The position numbers were made by a program, and so were the translations under genes. Below, piece after piece: positions 1-5,897 of a stretch of DNA of 14,195 nt. The stretch covers positions 1 through 14,195 of the forward strand of contig DEBW01000027.1 of assembly GCA_002348905.1 (NCBI GenBank). Reading direction: 5' to 3'. The notes under the pieces were generated by a model. It saw only the letters and a list, made by a program, of their open reading frames with translations, was not told where the DNA came from and did no database searches. The DNA is from Ruminococcus flavefaciens. GTDB taxonomy: Bacteria; Bacillota; Clostridia; Oscillospirales; Ruminococcaceae. Each line of letters opens with the position of its first letter. Position 1 is the first letter of the stretch.

Positions 1-162
1 TATTTCACACCGGCTGCACAGGATATGCTCAACGATTCATTCCTCGGAATCTCCGTAGTTGCACTTGCACTGGTCGTATGGGTAGTTTATCTGCTCGTAA
101 AAGATCCTGAGCATACAGTAAGAAAGGTACTTGCTGAAAAAATTACAGGTTCACAGAAATAA
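1..162 (+). CDS. C-terminal fragment of an unidentified membrane protein
   Basis: An open frame runs from the first base to a TAA at 160-162 and gives 53 residues. It contains one strongly hydrophobic segment (about residues 17-33, with SVVALALVVWVVYLLV), followed by a basic, charged tail that ends in GSQK. That pattern fits the last transmembrane helix and cytoplasmic tail of a transporter or other polytopic membrane protein. The 5' part lies outside the window, so the family cannot be named. The gene stops just before a strong hairpin terminator, so it is the last gene of its transcript. The neighbouring CymR-like regulator is convergent, not in the same operon. Confidence 0.75.
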   Translation, partial: YFTPAAQDMLNDSFLGISVVALALVVWVVYLLVKDPEHTVRKVLAEKITGSQK

Positions 163-164
163 GT

Positions 165-192
165 AAAAACGGCAGCGCTCGCTGCCGTTTTT
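165..192. terminator. bidirectional intrinsic terminator
   Basis: A perfect 12-bp stem (AAAAACGGCAGC at 165-176 with GCTGCCGTTTTT at 181-192) has a 4-nt GCTC loop. It is flanked by a T-run on the plus strand and an A-run that becomes a T-run on the minus strand. It lies between two convergent genes and can end transcription of both. Confidence 0.92.
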
Positions 193-196
193 ATTT

Positions 197-643
197 TCAT
201 ATGTAGTACATGAAAGCTGAACTTGTGTTGTTAAGTTCGTTGTATCTGTCAGCAAGAGCTTTCAGCGTCAGTTTTTCAGAAAAGCTGCAAAGATAATCGT
301 TTATAGGTATCCATAAACAATCATTTATCGCCGTGCTTGCGTCAGATACCAGCTTGTCGTTAAAAGTGGTCACAGAAAGAATGGTATTATCAAGAGCATT
401 GACTATTTCGCTGAGGTTAATGTCAGAAGCATCTCTTGTAAGGATGTATCCTCCGTTTGCACCTTTAACGCTGCTGATTATGTTTGACTGTTTTAAAAGC
501 GGAAAGATCTGTTCAAGATATTTTGCAGAGATGTTATTTCGTTCTGCAATAGAATTTATCTTTACAACGCTTTCAGACTGTGAATGTATCGCAATATCTA
601 TCAGAGCGATTATTCCACATTCAACTTTAGTAGATATTTTCAT
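197..643 (-). CDS. Rrf2-family transcriptional regulator, CymR-like
   Basis: A 148-residue DNA-binding protein. It opens with MKISTKVECG, the typical Rrf2 start. A winged helix-turn-helix follows (about residues 27-68), including the diagnostic KYLEQIFPLL recognition helix and the wing motif GANGGYIL. The C-terminus ends FMYYI, resembling the MFYI end I recall for Bacillus CymR, the repressor of cysteine and sulfur metabolism. The three clustered cysteines that hold the Fe-S cluster in IscR/NsrR are absent: the only cysteines are C9, C109 and C119. A cluster-free, CymR-like role is therefore more likely than an Fe-S sensor. The start is supported by AGGTGA at 648-653 and a good upstream promoter. 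The target genes are not visible here; naming it CymR is inference, the Rrf2 family is secure. Confidence 0.9.
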   Translation of the reverse strand: MKISTKVECGIIALIDIAIHSQSESVVKINSIAERNNISAKYLEQIFPLLKQSNIISSVKGANGGYILTRDASDINLSEIVNALDNTILSVTTFNDKLVSDASTAINDCLWIPINDYLCSFSEKLTLKALADRYNELNNTSSAFMYYI

Positions 644-687
644 AAAGTCACCTCACTGTATTCATATTATTCCTATCTATTAACTAT

Positions 688-716
688 AGTATAACATATC
701 TTTCCGAATTTTGCAA
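688..716 (-). promoter_or_regulatory. sigma-A promoter of the Rrf2 regulator gene
   Basis: Reading the minus strand, TTGCAA (711-716) is separated by exactly 17 nt from TATACT (688-693), followed by an A/T-rich leader of roughly 40 nt to the start codon at 643. The leader contains an ATTCCTAT-type half site (plus strand 669-676) that might serve autoregulation, but no clear full dyad is visible. Confidence 0.75.
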
Positions 717-762
717 GTACTATTGATATAGGTATTATTTATAACTTAGCAGAAATAATATG

Positions 763-925
763 AGAACCTGTCCACATAGGGTGAATGTACGGATTTTCAG
801 GCATAATTTTGTCGGTGACAAGGCAAAAAACCGCCGACGGGCCGTCGCCCTTCAAGGATTTTTAACGCAGTCACCGGCAAAATTTGACGAAAAGACGTGC
901 ATGAATCCCTATGTGGACAGGTTCT
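763..925. repeat. 163-bp MITE-like palindromic element with 19-bp perfect inverted termini
   Basis: The ends AGAACCTGTCCACATAGGG (763-781) and CCCTATGTGGACAGGTTCT (907-925) are perfect reverse complements. A second arm pair lies inside: AATTTTGTCGGTGAC (805-819) against GTCACCGGCAAAATT (870-884), with one G-T wobble. A central dyad CGACGG-G-CCGTCG spans 835-847. The whole element can fold into one long hairpin and has no coding capacity. These features fit a non-autonomous miniature inverted-repeat element or a dispersed palindromic repeat. No convincing target-site duplication is visible. It sits directly after the SdpI-family gene (minus strand) and may act as its terminator. Confidence 0.7.
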
Positions 926-940
926 AAATTTCGTGAGGAG

Positions 941-1303
941 TTACGATTTGTTGTCAAACCTCCTTTTAAGCTGATACTCAGTAAAAGTTGTTGAAAAAAT
1001 ATCTGCTGTTATTTGCAGTATAAGAAGCACAAATTGTATGATGCTGCTTGCAGAGCTGCTTATTCCTGCCTGTATGAAAACGGTGAAGATAATTACTGCG
1101 GCAAAACTTGCTGTACCTGATATCATCCATAATTTACCGCACTTCTGATTTGCAAAGTACCATGCTTCACTGCTTGCCATAGCTCTTTTAGTCCTGAATC
1201 CTATGGAATAATCAGCGGGGGAGTCGGAGTATTTTTTCATGCACAGACCTCCGAGCAATACTGCCAGTGAGGTTATGATGTTTACTATGATAATTATGCT
1301 CAT
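941..1303 (-). CDS. SdpI-family small membrane protein
   Basis: A 120-residue protein with three predicted membrane segments: about residues 3-21, 57-79 and 83-104. Between the first two lies the SdpI-family signature, here IGFRTKRAMASSEAWYFANQ followed by KCGKLW. SdpI is the Bacillus immunity protein against the SdpC toxin, but most homologues are simply small membrane proteins of unknown role. This one carries only the C-terminal half-type SdpI domain and is shorter than Bacillus SdpI. Its ATG overlaps the TGA of the upstream 80-aa gene by four bases (ATGA), so the two are translationally coupled. A good AGGTG site precedes it. No matching toxin gene is visible nearby. Confidence 0.82.
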   Translation of the reverse strand: MSIIIIVNIITSLAVLLGGLCMKKYSDSPADYSIGFRTKRAMASSEAWYFANQKCGKLWMISGTASFAAVIIFTVFIQAGISSSASSIIQFVLLILQITADIFSTTFTEYQLKRRFDNKS

Positions 1304-1542
1304 ATTTTATCACCTGCTTTTTTGATGTGTTTATCTTGCGGACGGCTAAGACCGTATTTTTTATAAAAATTCTCGACATCTTTCTCAGAGCGTACAAGCT
1401 CGGCAAAGGCAAGTTTTTTTGTATGACTGTCAAAGAATCCGATAGTTTTTTCGCCTGTACAGGTGCTTGATTCAATTCTGATATCTTTATCTGTGAAAGG
1501 TTCTGGTATCGGGAGAATTCTGTTTTTTTTGAAAATGCTCAT
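1300..1542 (-). CDS. small cytoplasmic protein of unknown function, first gene of the SdpI operon
   Basis: An 80-residue charged, soluble protein beginning MSIFKKNRIL, without membrane segments or a recognised domain. An in-frame GTG at 1552-1554 is part of the ribosome-binding site GAGGTG, so the ATG at 1540-1542 is the better start, with about nine bases of spacing. It ends in an ATGA overlap with the SdpI-family gene, so both proteins are made from one message. The middle (GFFDSHTKKLAFAELVRSE) reads like a compact alpha/beta fold, but I do not recognise the family. Function might be linked to the membrane partner; this is inferred only from coupling. Confidence 0.7.
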   Translation of the reverse strand: MSIFKKNRILPIPEPFTDKDIRIESSTCTGEKTIGFFDSHTKKLAFAELVRSEKDVENFYKKYGLSRPQDKHIKKAGDKI

Positions 1543-1575
1543 ATCAGTTATCACCTCGGAGTTTATTGATATATT

Positions 1576-1604
1576 ATTATAACATTTTATTATGGTATTG
1601 TAAA
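1576..1604 (-). promoter_or_regulatory. sigma-A promoter of the small-protein/SdpI operon
   Basis: On the minus strand TTTACA (1599-1604) is 17 nt from a consensus TATAAT (1576-1581). The leader to the ATG at 1542 is short (roughly 25-30 nt). Its -35 box overlaps the -35 box of the divergent ATP-grasp promoter. Confidence 0.8.
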
Positions 1605-1627
1605 TAGTAGATGAGATGTGTTATAAT
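1598..1627 (+). promoter_or_regulatory. sigma-A promoter of the ATP-grasp gene
   Basis: TTGTAA (1598-1603) is 18 nt from consensus TATAAT (1622-1627). The -10 box lies downstream of the in-frame ATG at 1611, which excludes that codon and supports the ATG at 1653 as the true start. Confidence 0.7.
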
Positions 1628-1652
1628 AAGAAAAAATGAAGGAAGCGATTAT

Positions 1653-2507
1653 ATGATAAAAACGATTTTATTTCCGTCAAGTTATTTTTCATCAAAAAAT
1701 GTTGATGAAGACTTAAAAAGAGAATACGATGCTGTAAAAGAAACTGGGCTATTTGATATTGTTCTGTTTTCGTATGATAAGTGGTTCAATGAATCGAAGC
1801 TTGTATTGGATAAACCTGTAGATATGCAGTGTAATGCTGTATACCGTGGTTGGATGATGAAGCCTGAGAAGTATAATGCTTTTTACAAAGCGTTATTTGA
1901 TAGGAATATAGTTCTTGTAAATTCACCAAGTGAATATGAGCATTTTCATATATTCCCAAATGTCTACTCCGATATAATTGCTGATACAGCTCAAATGCGT
2001 GTGTTCCCTGATGGAAAAACGCTTGATGTCGAAGAAATAAAAAAGACATTTGAACGTTTTATGGTGAAAGATTATGTGAAGTCTGTAAAAGGAACAACAT
2101 TTCCTAAATATTTTGATAAAAGTGTAACTCAGCAGGAATTTGATGAGCAAATGGAGAAATTTTATAATTATAGAGGTGATCTTTATACTGGCGGTATTTG
2201 TATAAAAGAGTATCTTTCACTTAAAAAATACGGAAGATATACGAATGAATACCGAGTATTCTACATTAATGGAGAAATTGCAACGATAAGCAGAAATTCA
2301 GGACAAAGTGAATATGCTCCATTACCTCCGGAGAAATTGATTGAAAAGTATAAAGGTTTAGAAAGTCATTATTATACAATTGACTATGCTGAACTTGATG
2401 ACGGTTCATGGAAAATACTTGAAGCCGGTGACGGTCAGGTTTCCGGTTTATCAGACAATCAGGATTATAATGCCTATTATAGAGCGTTATATCATTGTTT
2501 AAATTGA
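1653..2507 (+). CDS. ATP-grasp domain protein, R2K-clade type
   Basis: A 284-residue soluble protein. The second half has the layout of an ATP-grasp ligase: a lysine-bearing strand MVKDYVKS (about 137-144), TGGICIKEYL (179-188), NEYRVFYING (198-207) and the metal/phosphate-binding strand LEAGDGQVSGL (256-266). This pattern matches the R2K clade of ATP-grasp proteins, whose substrates are mostly unknown and which often occur in phage or conflict settings. The expected chemistry is ATP-dependent ligation via an acyl-phosphate; the substrate cannot be read from sequence. AAGGAAG before 1653 is the ribosome site; an ATG at 1611 is upstream of the mRNA start. The gene is visibly more AT-rich than the UPF0178 gene after it, which hints at horizontal transfer. 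It is divergent from the SdpI operon. Confidence 0.8.
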   Translation: MIKTILFPSSYFSSKNVDEDLKREYDAVKETGLFDIVLFSYDKWFNESKLVLDKPVDMQCNAVYRGWMMKPEKYNAFYKALFDRNIVLVNSPSEYEHFHIFPNVYSDIIADTAQMRVFPDGKTLDVEEIKKTFERFMVKDYVKSVKGTTFPKYFDKSVTQQEFDEQMEKFYNYRGDLYTGGICIKEYLSLKKYGRYTNEYRVFYINGEIATISRNSGQSEYAPLPPEKLIEKYKGLESHYYTIDYAELDDGSWKILEAGDGQVSGLSDNQDYNAYYRALYHCLN

Positions 2508-2538
2508 GTATAGTATTACGTTAACATGGAGCAAGAAT

Positions 2539-2985
2539 ATGAAAATATTTATAGATGCCGACGGCTGTCCGGTGGTGGATATAGCAGTCCGTACAGCCAG
2601 AAAATACGGCGCAGAATGTACAATTATCTGCGATACCTCACACTCGATACAGCGTGAAGGAGCAGATACGATAATCGTTGACAAGGGAACTGACAGTGCA
2701 GATTTCCGGCTTGTGAATCTTGTCAGCGCAGGCGATATAGCAGTAACCCAGGACTACGGACTTGCGGCGATGTGCCTTAGTAAACGTGCGGTAGTGCTGA
2801 ATCAGGACGGCAGAAGATATACCGAAGAAAATATATCCGGACTGCTGGAATTTCGTGCAGTTTCTGCCAAAATACGCCGGAGCGGAGGACGTACAAAGGG
2901 AATGTCCAAACGAACACCTCAGCAGGACAGGGACTTTGAAAGAGCGCTGGTTGAGATTTTTGAAAAAGACAAATTTCATTGTTGA
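2539..2985 (+). CDS. UPF0178 (DUF188; YaiI/YqxD) family protein
   Basis: A 148-residue protein of the widespread UPF0178 family (E. coli YaiI, B. subtilis YqxD), which has a PIN-like fold and no firmly established function. Family hallmarks are present: FIDADGCPV at residues 4-12 with the acidic pair D6/D8, the VTQDYGLA motif at about 69-76, and the C-terminal basic region KRTPQQDRDFERAL. Length is normal for the family. The start follows GGAG at 2528-2531 with usable spacing. It begins 31 bases after the ATP-grasp gene with no terminator between, so it may be cotranscribed. Its GC-richer codon use (CGC, GGC, CTG) contrasts with the ATP-grasp gene, suggesting the pairing is recent and not functional. 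Confidence 0.9.
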   Translation: MKIFIDADGCPVVDIAVRTARKYGAECTIICDTSHSIQREGADTIIVDKGTDSADFRLVNLVSAGDIAVTQDYGLAAMCLSKRAVVLNQDGRRYTEENISGLLEFRAVSAKIRRSGGRTKGMSKRTPQQDRDFERALVEIFEKDKFHC

Positions 2986-2989
2986 ATAA

Positions 2990-3069
2990 AGGGCTGTCGA
3001 GGACGCAGCCACTACAATTTGGCTATTCTGAGTAAGTAATTTGTAGGGGACGGCGTCCTCGACGTCCCT
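2990..3069. repeat. 80-bp palindromic intergenic repeat
   Basis: The left arm (2990-3020, beginning AGGGCTGTCGAGGACG) and right arm (3038-3069, ending CGTCCTCGACGTCCCT) are imperfect reverse complements over about 31 bp, with a 17-nt centre. The GTCGAGGACG core is perfect. It is GC-rich in an AT-rich gap, non-coding, and lies right after the UPF0178 stop, so as RNA it could act as a hairpin 3' end. It differs in sequence from the element at 763-925, so it would be a second repeat family. Confidence 0.7.
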
Positions 3070-3161
3070 AAAATAGATTTTTGACGGACAGAAAAATATA
3101 TCAGCTTGTTGAATTTGATTCATTTAAACGCTAAAAATTGTTGAAAATTTTTAAAAACTAC

Positions 3162-3190
3162 TTGATTTTGTTTAACTATCATGATATAAT
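3162..3190 (+). promoter_or_regulatory. sigma-A promoter of the internal-dockerin gene
   Basis: TTGATT (3162-3167) is 17 nt from consensus TATAAT (3185-3190). Transcription should begin near 3197, leaving a leader of about 43 nt before the ATG at 3240. Confidence 0.8.
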
Positions 3191-3198
3191 GTAGGCAA

Positions 3199-3212
3199 GC
3201 AGCGAAAGCTGC
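3199..3212 (+). promoter_or_regulatory. 5'-end mRNA hairpin with GAAA tetraloop
   Basis: GCAGC-GAAA-GCTGC is a perfect 5-bp stem with a stable GNRA loop. It falls within a few bases of the predicted transcription start. Hairpins at the very 5' end commonly protect messages from decay, so a stabilising role is inferred. Confidence 0.55.
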
Positions 3213-3239
3213 AAATAAATTGAATGGTAGGTGAACACA

Positions 3240-5288
3240 ATGATATCAAAGAAACTTGCAGCCGCTTTTCTTGCGGTTTCGACTGTTATTGTACCGTTTT
3301 CGGCAAAAATTACGGAATATTCAAATGTGTATGCTGAGGATGATGCCGCTTCTGAGGAGCTTCCTGAATGGATACCAACGAGCTTTGAAGAGGCTCTGAA
3401 CTTCCGTAATCAGTACGGAGCAACGCATATCGGAAAATTCATATCCGACAATGATACTGTATGCCTTGTTTTTCCTGAAGATCTTGACGAAGAAATGAAG
3501 TACGAGGTAGATACCACCAATGAATATCTTGAAGAGATATATCATGAGGTATTTACCGAGGAGATCGCTCAGAACAAGTATGAAGTAGTAGCTTACAAGA
3601 ATGTTGGACAGCCAGCCGGAATAATCGGATTTGATGTAAGTTTTTTCTGCGATAGCAAGAAAAAGTCTGCGTACTCTTTCAACAGCTATTCAAATGCCAG
3701 TATAGAAGAAACGGATGTCTACAGCTGGCTGCCTGACTGTACAGCTGAGTACAGCGAATACGTAAAGAATAATGGAGAAGTGTCTGCAAGAGATAATTAC
3801 GTTGTGTTCTGCCTTGATTCGATCGCAGGAACAGCATATGACTGGTGTGTCAGTGCAGATGGTTATAACCAATCTGTTATCGAACATTATAAAACGGTCT
3901 ACTGCCGGGAAGAAACGCTTCTGCCTCTTGACGGCGGAGCTGATCCTAAGATACAGCTCTACAAAGCTAAAAAATACGGCAGGACAAAGATAACTTACGA
4001 CTTTGTATCAAGTTTCGGAGAGCCGTACACTGAAGATGAAGTCGAAAAGAAACTCACTGCTGACTGTATGGTAGTTGACGGCGGAAAAACAGTGTTTCTT
4101 CCGGGAACAGCGAGAATCAGATTTGAAGACTATTATACAAGAGAACTGCTGATGCATCCGAATAAAAATGCTGTAATAGATTTAGCTCCGACAATAGCTT
4201 TCAATACCTCTGAGGAGGGAGTATACGCCTATATGGATACAAGTCTTTCCATGGACTGCAATCCGTATATATTCCGCTATTCCAGAGGTGAATCAGCCGA
4301 TATTTTTGATATTGAACTTAATCAGGAGGCTTTGCCTTATGGATATCTGCTTCCTGAGAAATACAAGCTGATAACAACGTATGACAATGGCGCTGTAGAT
4401 GTTGTTATCAGTCTTAAACAGGATGCTGAAGCTCTTGCTCCGGGCGAAACCCGTGTAACTGTTCTTGATAGTGATACAGGGAAGCTTATACCGAATTTTG
4501 TGCTTAAAAAGCGTCCGTTCATCTTCGGAACAGATATCGGCATAAAAAACGGCGATGACTGGATGTATACCGGTCCGCTGTTTGACGTTTTTGAAAATCC
4601 GTGCATATTCAAGGATAATCTTGCATCACTATACAGCAGAGCTGATACTTTCAGTTTTACGACCGATGAACAGCCGGAAGTAACACTCCACAATAATGGT
4701 TCAATGGAGGTTGTATTCAGAACAAAGCTGAAAGGCTTGGCAGATATTAATAATGACGGAACTTTCGGCGTATCTGACGTTGTACTCTTTGAAAAGTGGC
4801 TTCTCGGAGCTAAAAATGCCGTGCTTGAAAACTGGGAAGCTGCTGATATGAACGGCGATGAGAGACTTGATTCATTTGACCTTGCTCTGATGAAAGAACT
4901 TCTGACAGCAAGTGTAAATGTACCTGTTGCAGTTACTATGACTGAAGAAGGCGGTATAGAAGGCAGATATGTCGAGTACAAAGTCTACAAGGAGGATGAA
5001 AAATACAAGCTTTCATATCTGAGAGATACCAGCGGTATGAAAGAAAAAAATCCGACCGTTGTTGACATCTCAGAAGAAGATTACCGTAAAATAATGTCAG
5101 CCGATTACTCAAGATATCTCAGACAGAAAAATGATGACGACGGCGAGATAATAGCTGATGCCTTATATTTCAATACCGTCATTACTTATGCGGACGGTAC
5201 AGAAAAATCGACCAAAGCAAATGTAACAAGTCTGATGTACGGTGTATTTTCGGATGTAATGATGAAATATATAAAGTCTGATAAATAA
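3240..5288 (+). CDS. secreted protein with internal dockerin, otherwise unrecognised
   Basis: A 682-residue exported protein. The signal peptide is clear (basic start, hydrophobic run LAAAFLAVSTVIVPF), with likely cleavage after VYA near residue 33. A region of about 460 residues follows that I cannot assign to any enzyme family; it has scattered cysteines and mixed alpha/beta character. Then comes a dockerin at about 498-560 with two Ca-binding repeats, DINNDGTFGVSDVVLFEKWL from D502 and DMNGDERLDSFDLALMKELL from D536. About 120 more residues follow it, so the dockerin is internal, not terminal. The ATG at 3240 is preferred over the in-frame GTG at 3231, because that GTG belongs to the TAGGTGA ribosome site. 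The dockerin differs clearly from those at 9856 and 10121, so it may bind another cohesin class. Promoter and terminator flank it: a single-gene unit. Confidence 0.85.
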   Translation: MISKKLAAAFLAVSTVIVPFSAKITEYSNVYAEDDAASEELPEWIPTSFEEALNFRNQYGATHIGKFISDNDTVCLVFPEDLDEEMKYEVDTTNEYLEEIYHEVFTEEIAQNKYEVVAYKNVGQPAGIIGFDVSFFCDSKKKSAYSFNSYSNASIEETDVYSWLPDCTAEYSEYVKNNGEVSARDNYVVFCLDSIAGTAYDWCVSADGYNQSVIEHYKTVYCREETLLPLDGGADPKIQLYKAKKYGRTKITYDFVSSFGEPYTEDEVEKKLTADCMVVDGGKTVFLPGTARIRFEDYYTRELLMHPNKNAVIDLAPTIAFNTSEEGVYAYMDTSLSMDCNPYIFRYSRGESADIFDIELNQEALPYGYLLPEKYKLITTYDNGAVDVVISLKQDAEALAPGETRVTVLDSDTGKLIPNFVLKKRPFIFGTDIGIKNGDDWMYTGPLFDVFENPCIFKDNLASLYSRADTFSFTTDEQPEVTLHNNGSMEVVFRTKLKGLADINNDGTFGVSDVVLFEKWLLGAKNAVLENWEAADMNGDERLDSFDLALMKELLTASVNVPVAVTMTEEGGIEGRYVEYKVYKEDEKYKLSYLRDTSGMKEKNPTVVDISEEDYRKIMSADYSRYLRQKNDDDGEIIADALYFNTVITYADGTEKSTKANVTSLMYGVFSDVMMKYIKSDK

Positions 5289-5293
5289 TTTGG

Positions 5294-5327
5294 AACGTGG
5301 GGAAGGTGCATAACTTCCCCATGTTTT
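5294..5327 (+). terminator. intrinsic terminator after the internal-dockerin gene
   Basis: A 12-bp stem AACGTGGGGAAG (5294-5305) / CTTCCCCATGTT (5314-5325) with one G-T wobble and an 8-nt loop, followed by a T-rich tail. It lies just after the TAA at 5286-5288. Confidence 0.85.
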
Positions 5328-5342
5328 ATATTCTGAAAAAAG

Positions 5343-5368
5343 TGTAACGAAAATGATTCTCATTCGTC
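5343..5368 (+). promoter_or_regulatory. ECF-type (autoregulatory) promoter
   Basis: TGTAAC (5343-5348) is separated by exactly 16 nt from CGTC (5365-5368), the pattern of Gram-positive ECF sigma promoters (AAC at -35, CGTC at -10). It lies directly upstream of the ECF sigma gene, so positive autoregulation is likely. The predicted start near 5375 gives a leader of about 22 nt. Confidence 0.8.
5349..5367. promoter_or_regulatory. possible Fur-box-like operator inside the ECF promoter spacer
   Basis: GAAAATGATTCTCATTCGT matches 13 of 19 positions of the classical Fur box GATAATGATAATCATTATC and has a clean AATGA-TTC-TCATT dyad. It fills the space between the -35 and -10 elements, where a bound repressor would block RNA polymerase. 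The match is by eye and the spacer is naturally AT-rich, so it could be chance. Confidence 0.4.
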
Positions 5369-5396
5369 AAAGTAATTGAAAGGCGGTGAAAAGGAT

Positions 5397-5897
5397 ATGA
5401 ACAAGGACTTCGACGAGATATACAGGCTTTATTCAGCTGACCTTTACAGGTTTATACTCAATATATGCAAAAATGAAGCGTCCGCAATGGACATCATGCA
5501 GGAGACTATGCTTAAAGCTATCGAGAATATCGACAACTTCAAAGGCGAATGTTCCATAAAGACATACCTTTTCACTATTGCCCGTAATCTTTATCTTGAC
5601 AGTCTGAAAAAAGCTGAAAATCAGAATATCTCATCGGACGCAACAGAACAGGAGTTCAGTGACGGTACATCATTTGTTGACAAACTTACAGACAAGGAGA
5701 GCGCTCTCAGTATACACCGTCTGCTGCATAACCTTGATGAACCGTATAAAGAGATATTCAGCCTCAGAGTTTTTGCGGAGCTTAGCTTCCGTGAGATAGG
5801 TGATATCTTCGGAAACAGCGAAAGCTGGGCGAGAACTTCATTTTTCAGAGCCAAGAAAAAGATAATAACACTAATGACGAAGGAGGAAAAATCATGA
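5397..5897 (+). CDS. ECF (group 4) RNA polymerase sigma factor
   Basis: A 166-residue sigma factor of the extracytoplasmic-function type. Region 2 spans about residues 5-70 (YRLYSADLYRFILNICKN, then the DIMQETMLKAIENI helix and the -10-binding TYLFTIARNLYLDSLKK). Region 4 spans about 105-160 with the helix-turn-helix ELSFREIGDIFGNSESWART followed by SFFRAKKKI. The linker between is typical. The ATG at 5397 is chosen over a TTG at 5376: the latter sits at the predicted mRNA 5' end, and AAAGGCGG at 5379-5386 is the ribosome site. The stop overlaps the next start by four bases (ATGA), coupling it to its zinc-finger anti-sigma. It should direct transcription from TGTAAC-N16-CGTC promoters, including its own; other targets are not visible in the window. 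Confidence 0.93.
   Translation: MNKDFDEIYRLYSADLYRFILNICKNEASAMDIMQETMLKAIENIDNFKGECSIKTYLFTIARNLYLDSLKKAENQNISSDATEQEFSDGTSFVDKLTDKESALSIHRLLHNLDEPYKEIFSLRVFAELSFREIGDIFGNSESWARTSFFRAKKKIITLMTKEEKS

Noticed and set aside
333..683. Plus-strand frame of 116 codons over the Rrf2 gene
   Set aside because: The minus-strand Rrf2 protein is unmistakable and has a promoter and ribosome site; this frame is its shadow.
1611..1652. Upstream ATG giving a 298-residue ATP-grasp protein
   Set aside because: The -10 box at 1622-1627 lies downstream of this ATG, and the AAGGAAG ribosome site points to 1653.
3231..3239. GTG start for the internal-dockerin protein
   Set aside because: The GTG is part of the TAGGTGA ribosome site for the ATG at 3240. 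The same reasoning excludes GTG 1554 in favour of ATG 1542 on the minus strand.
4337..4981. 214-codon open frame on the minus strand inside the internal-dockerin gene
   Set aside because: The plus-strand frame has a signal peptide, dockerin, promoter and terminator. The minus frame is serine-rich shadow sequence without a start signal.
5376..5396. TTG start for the ECF sigma factor
   Set aside because: It coincides with the predicted mRNA start, leaving no ribosome site; the ATG at 5397 has one.
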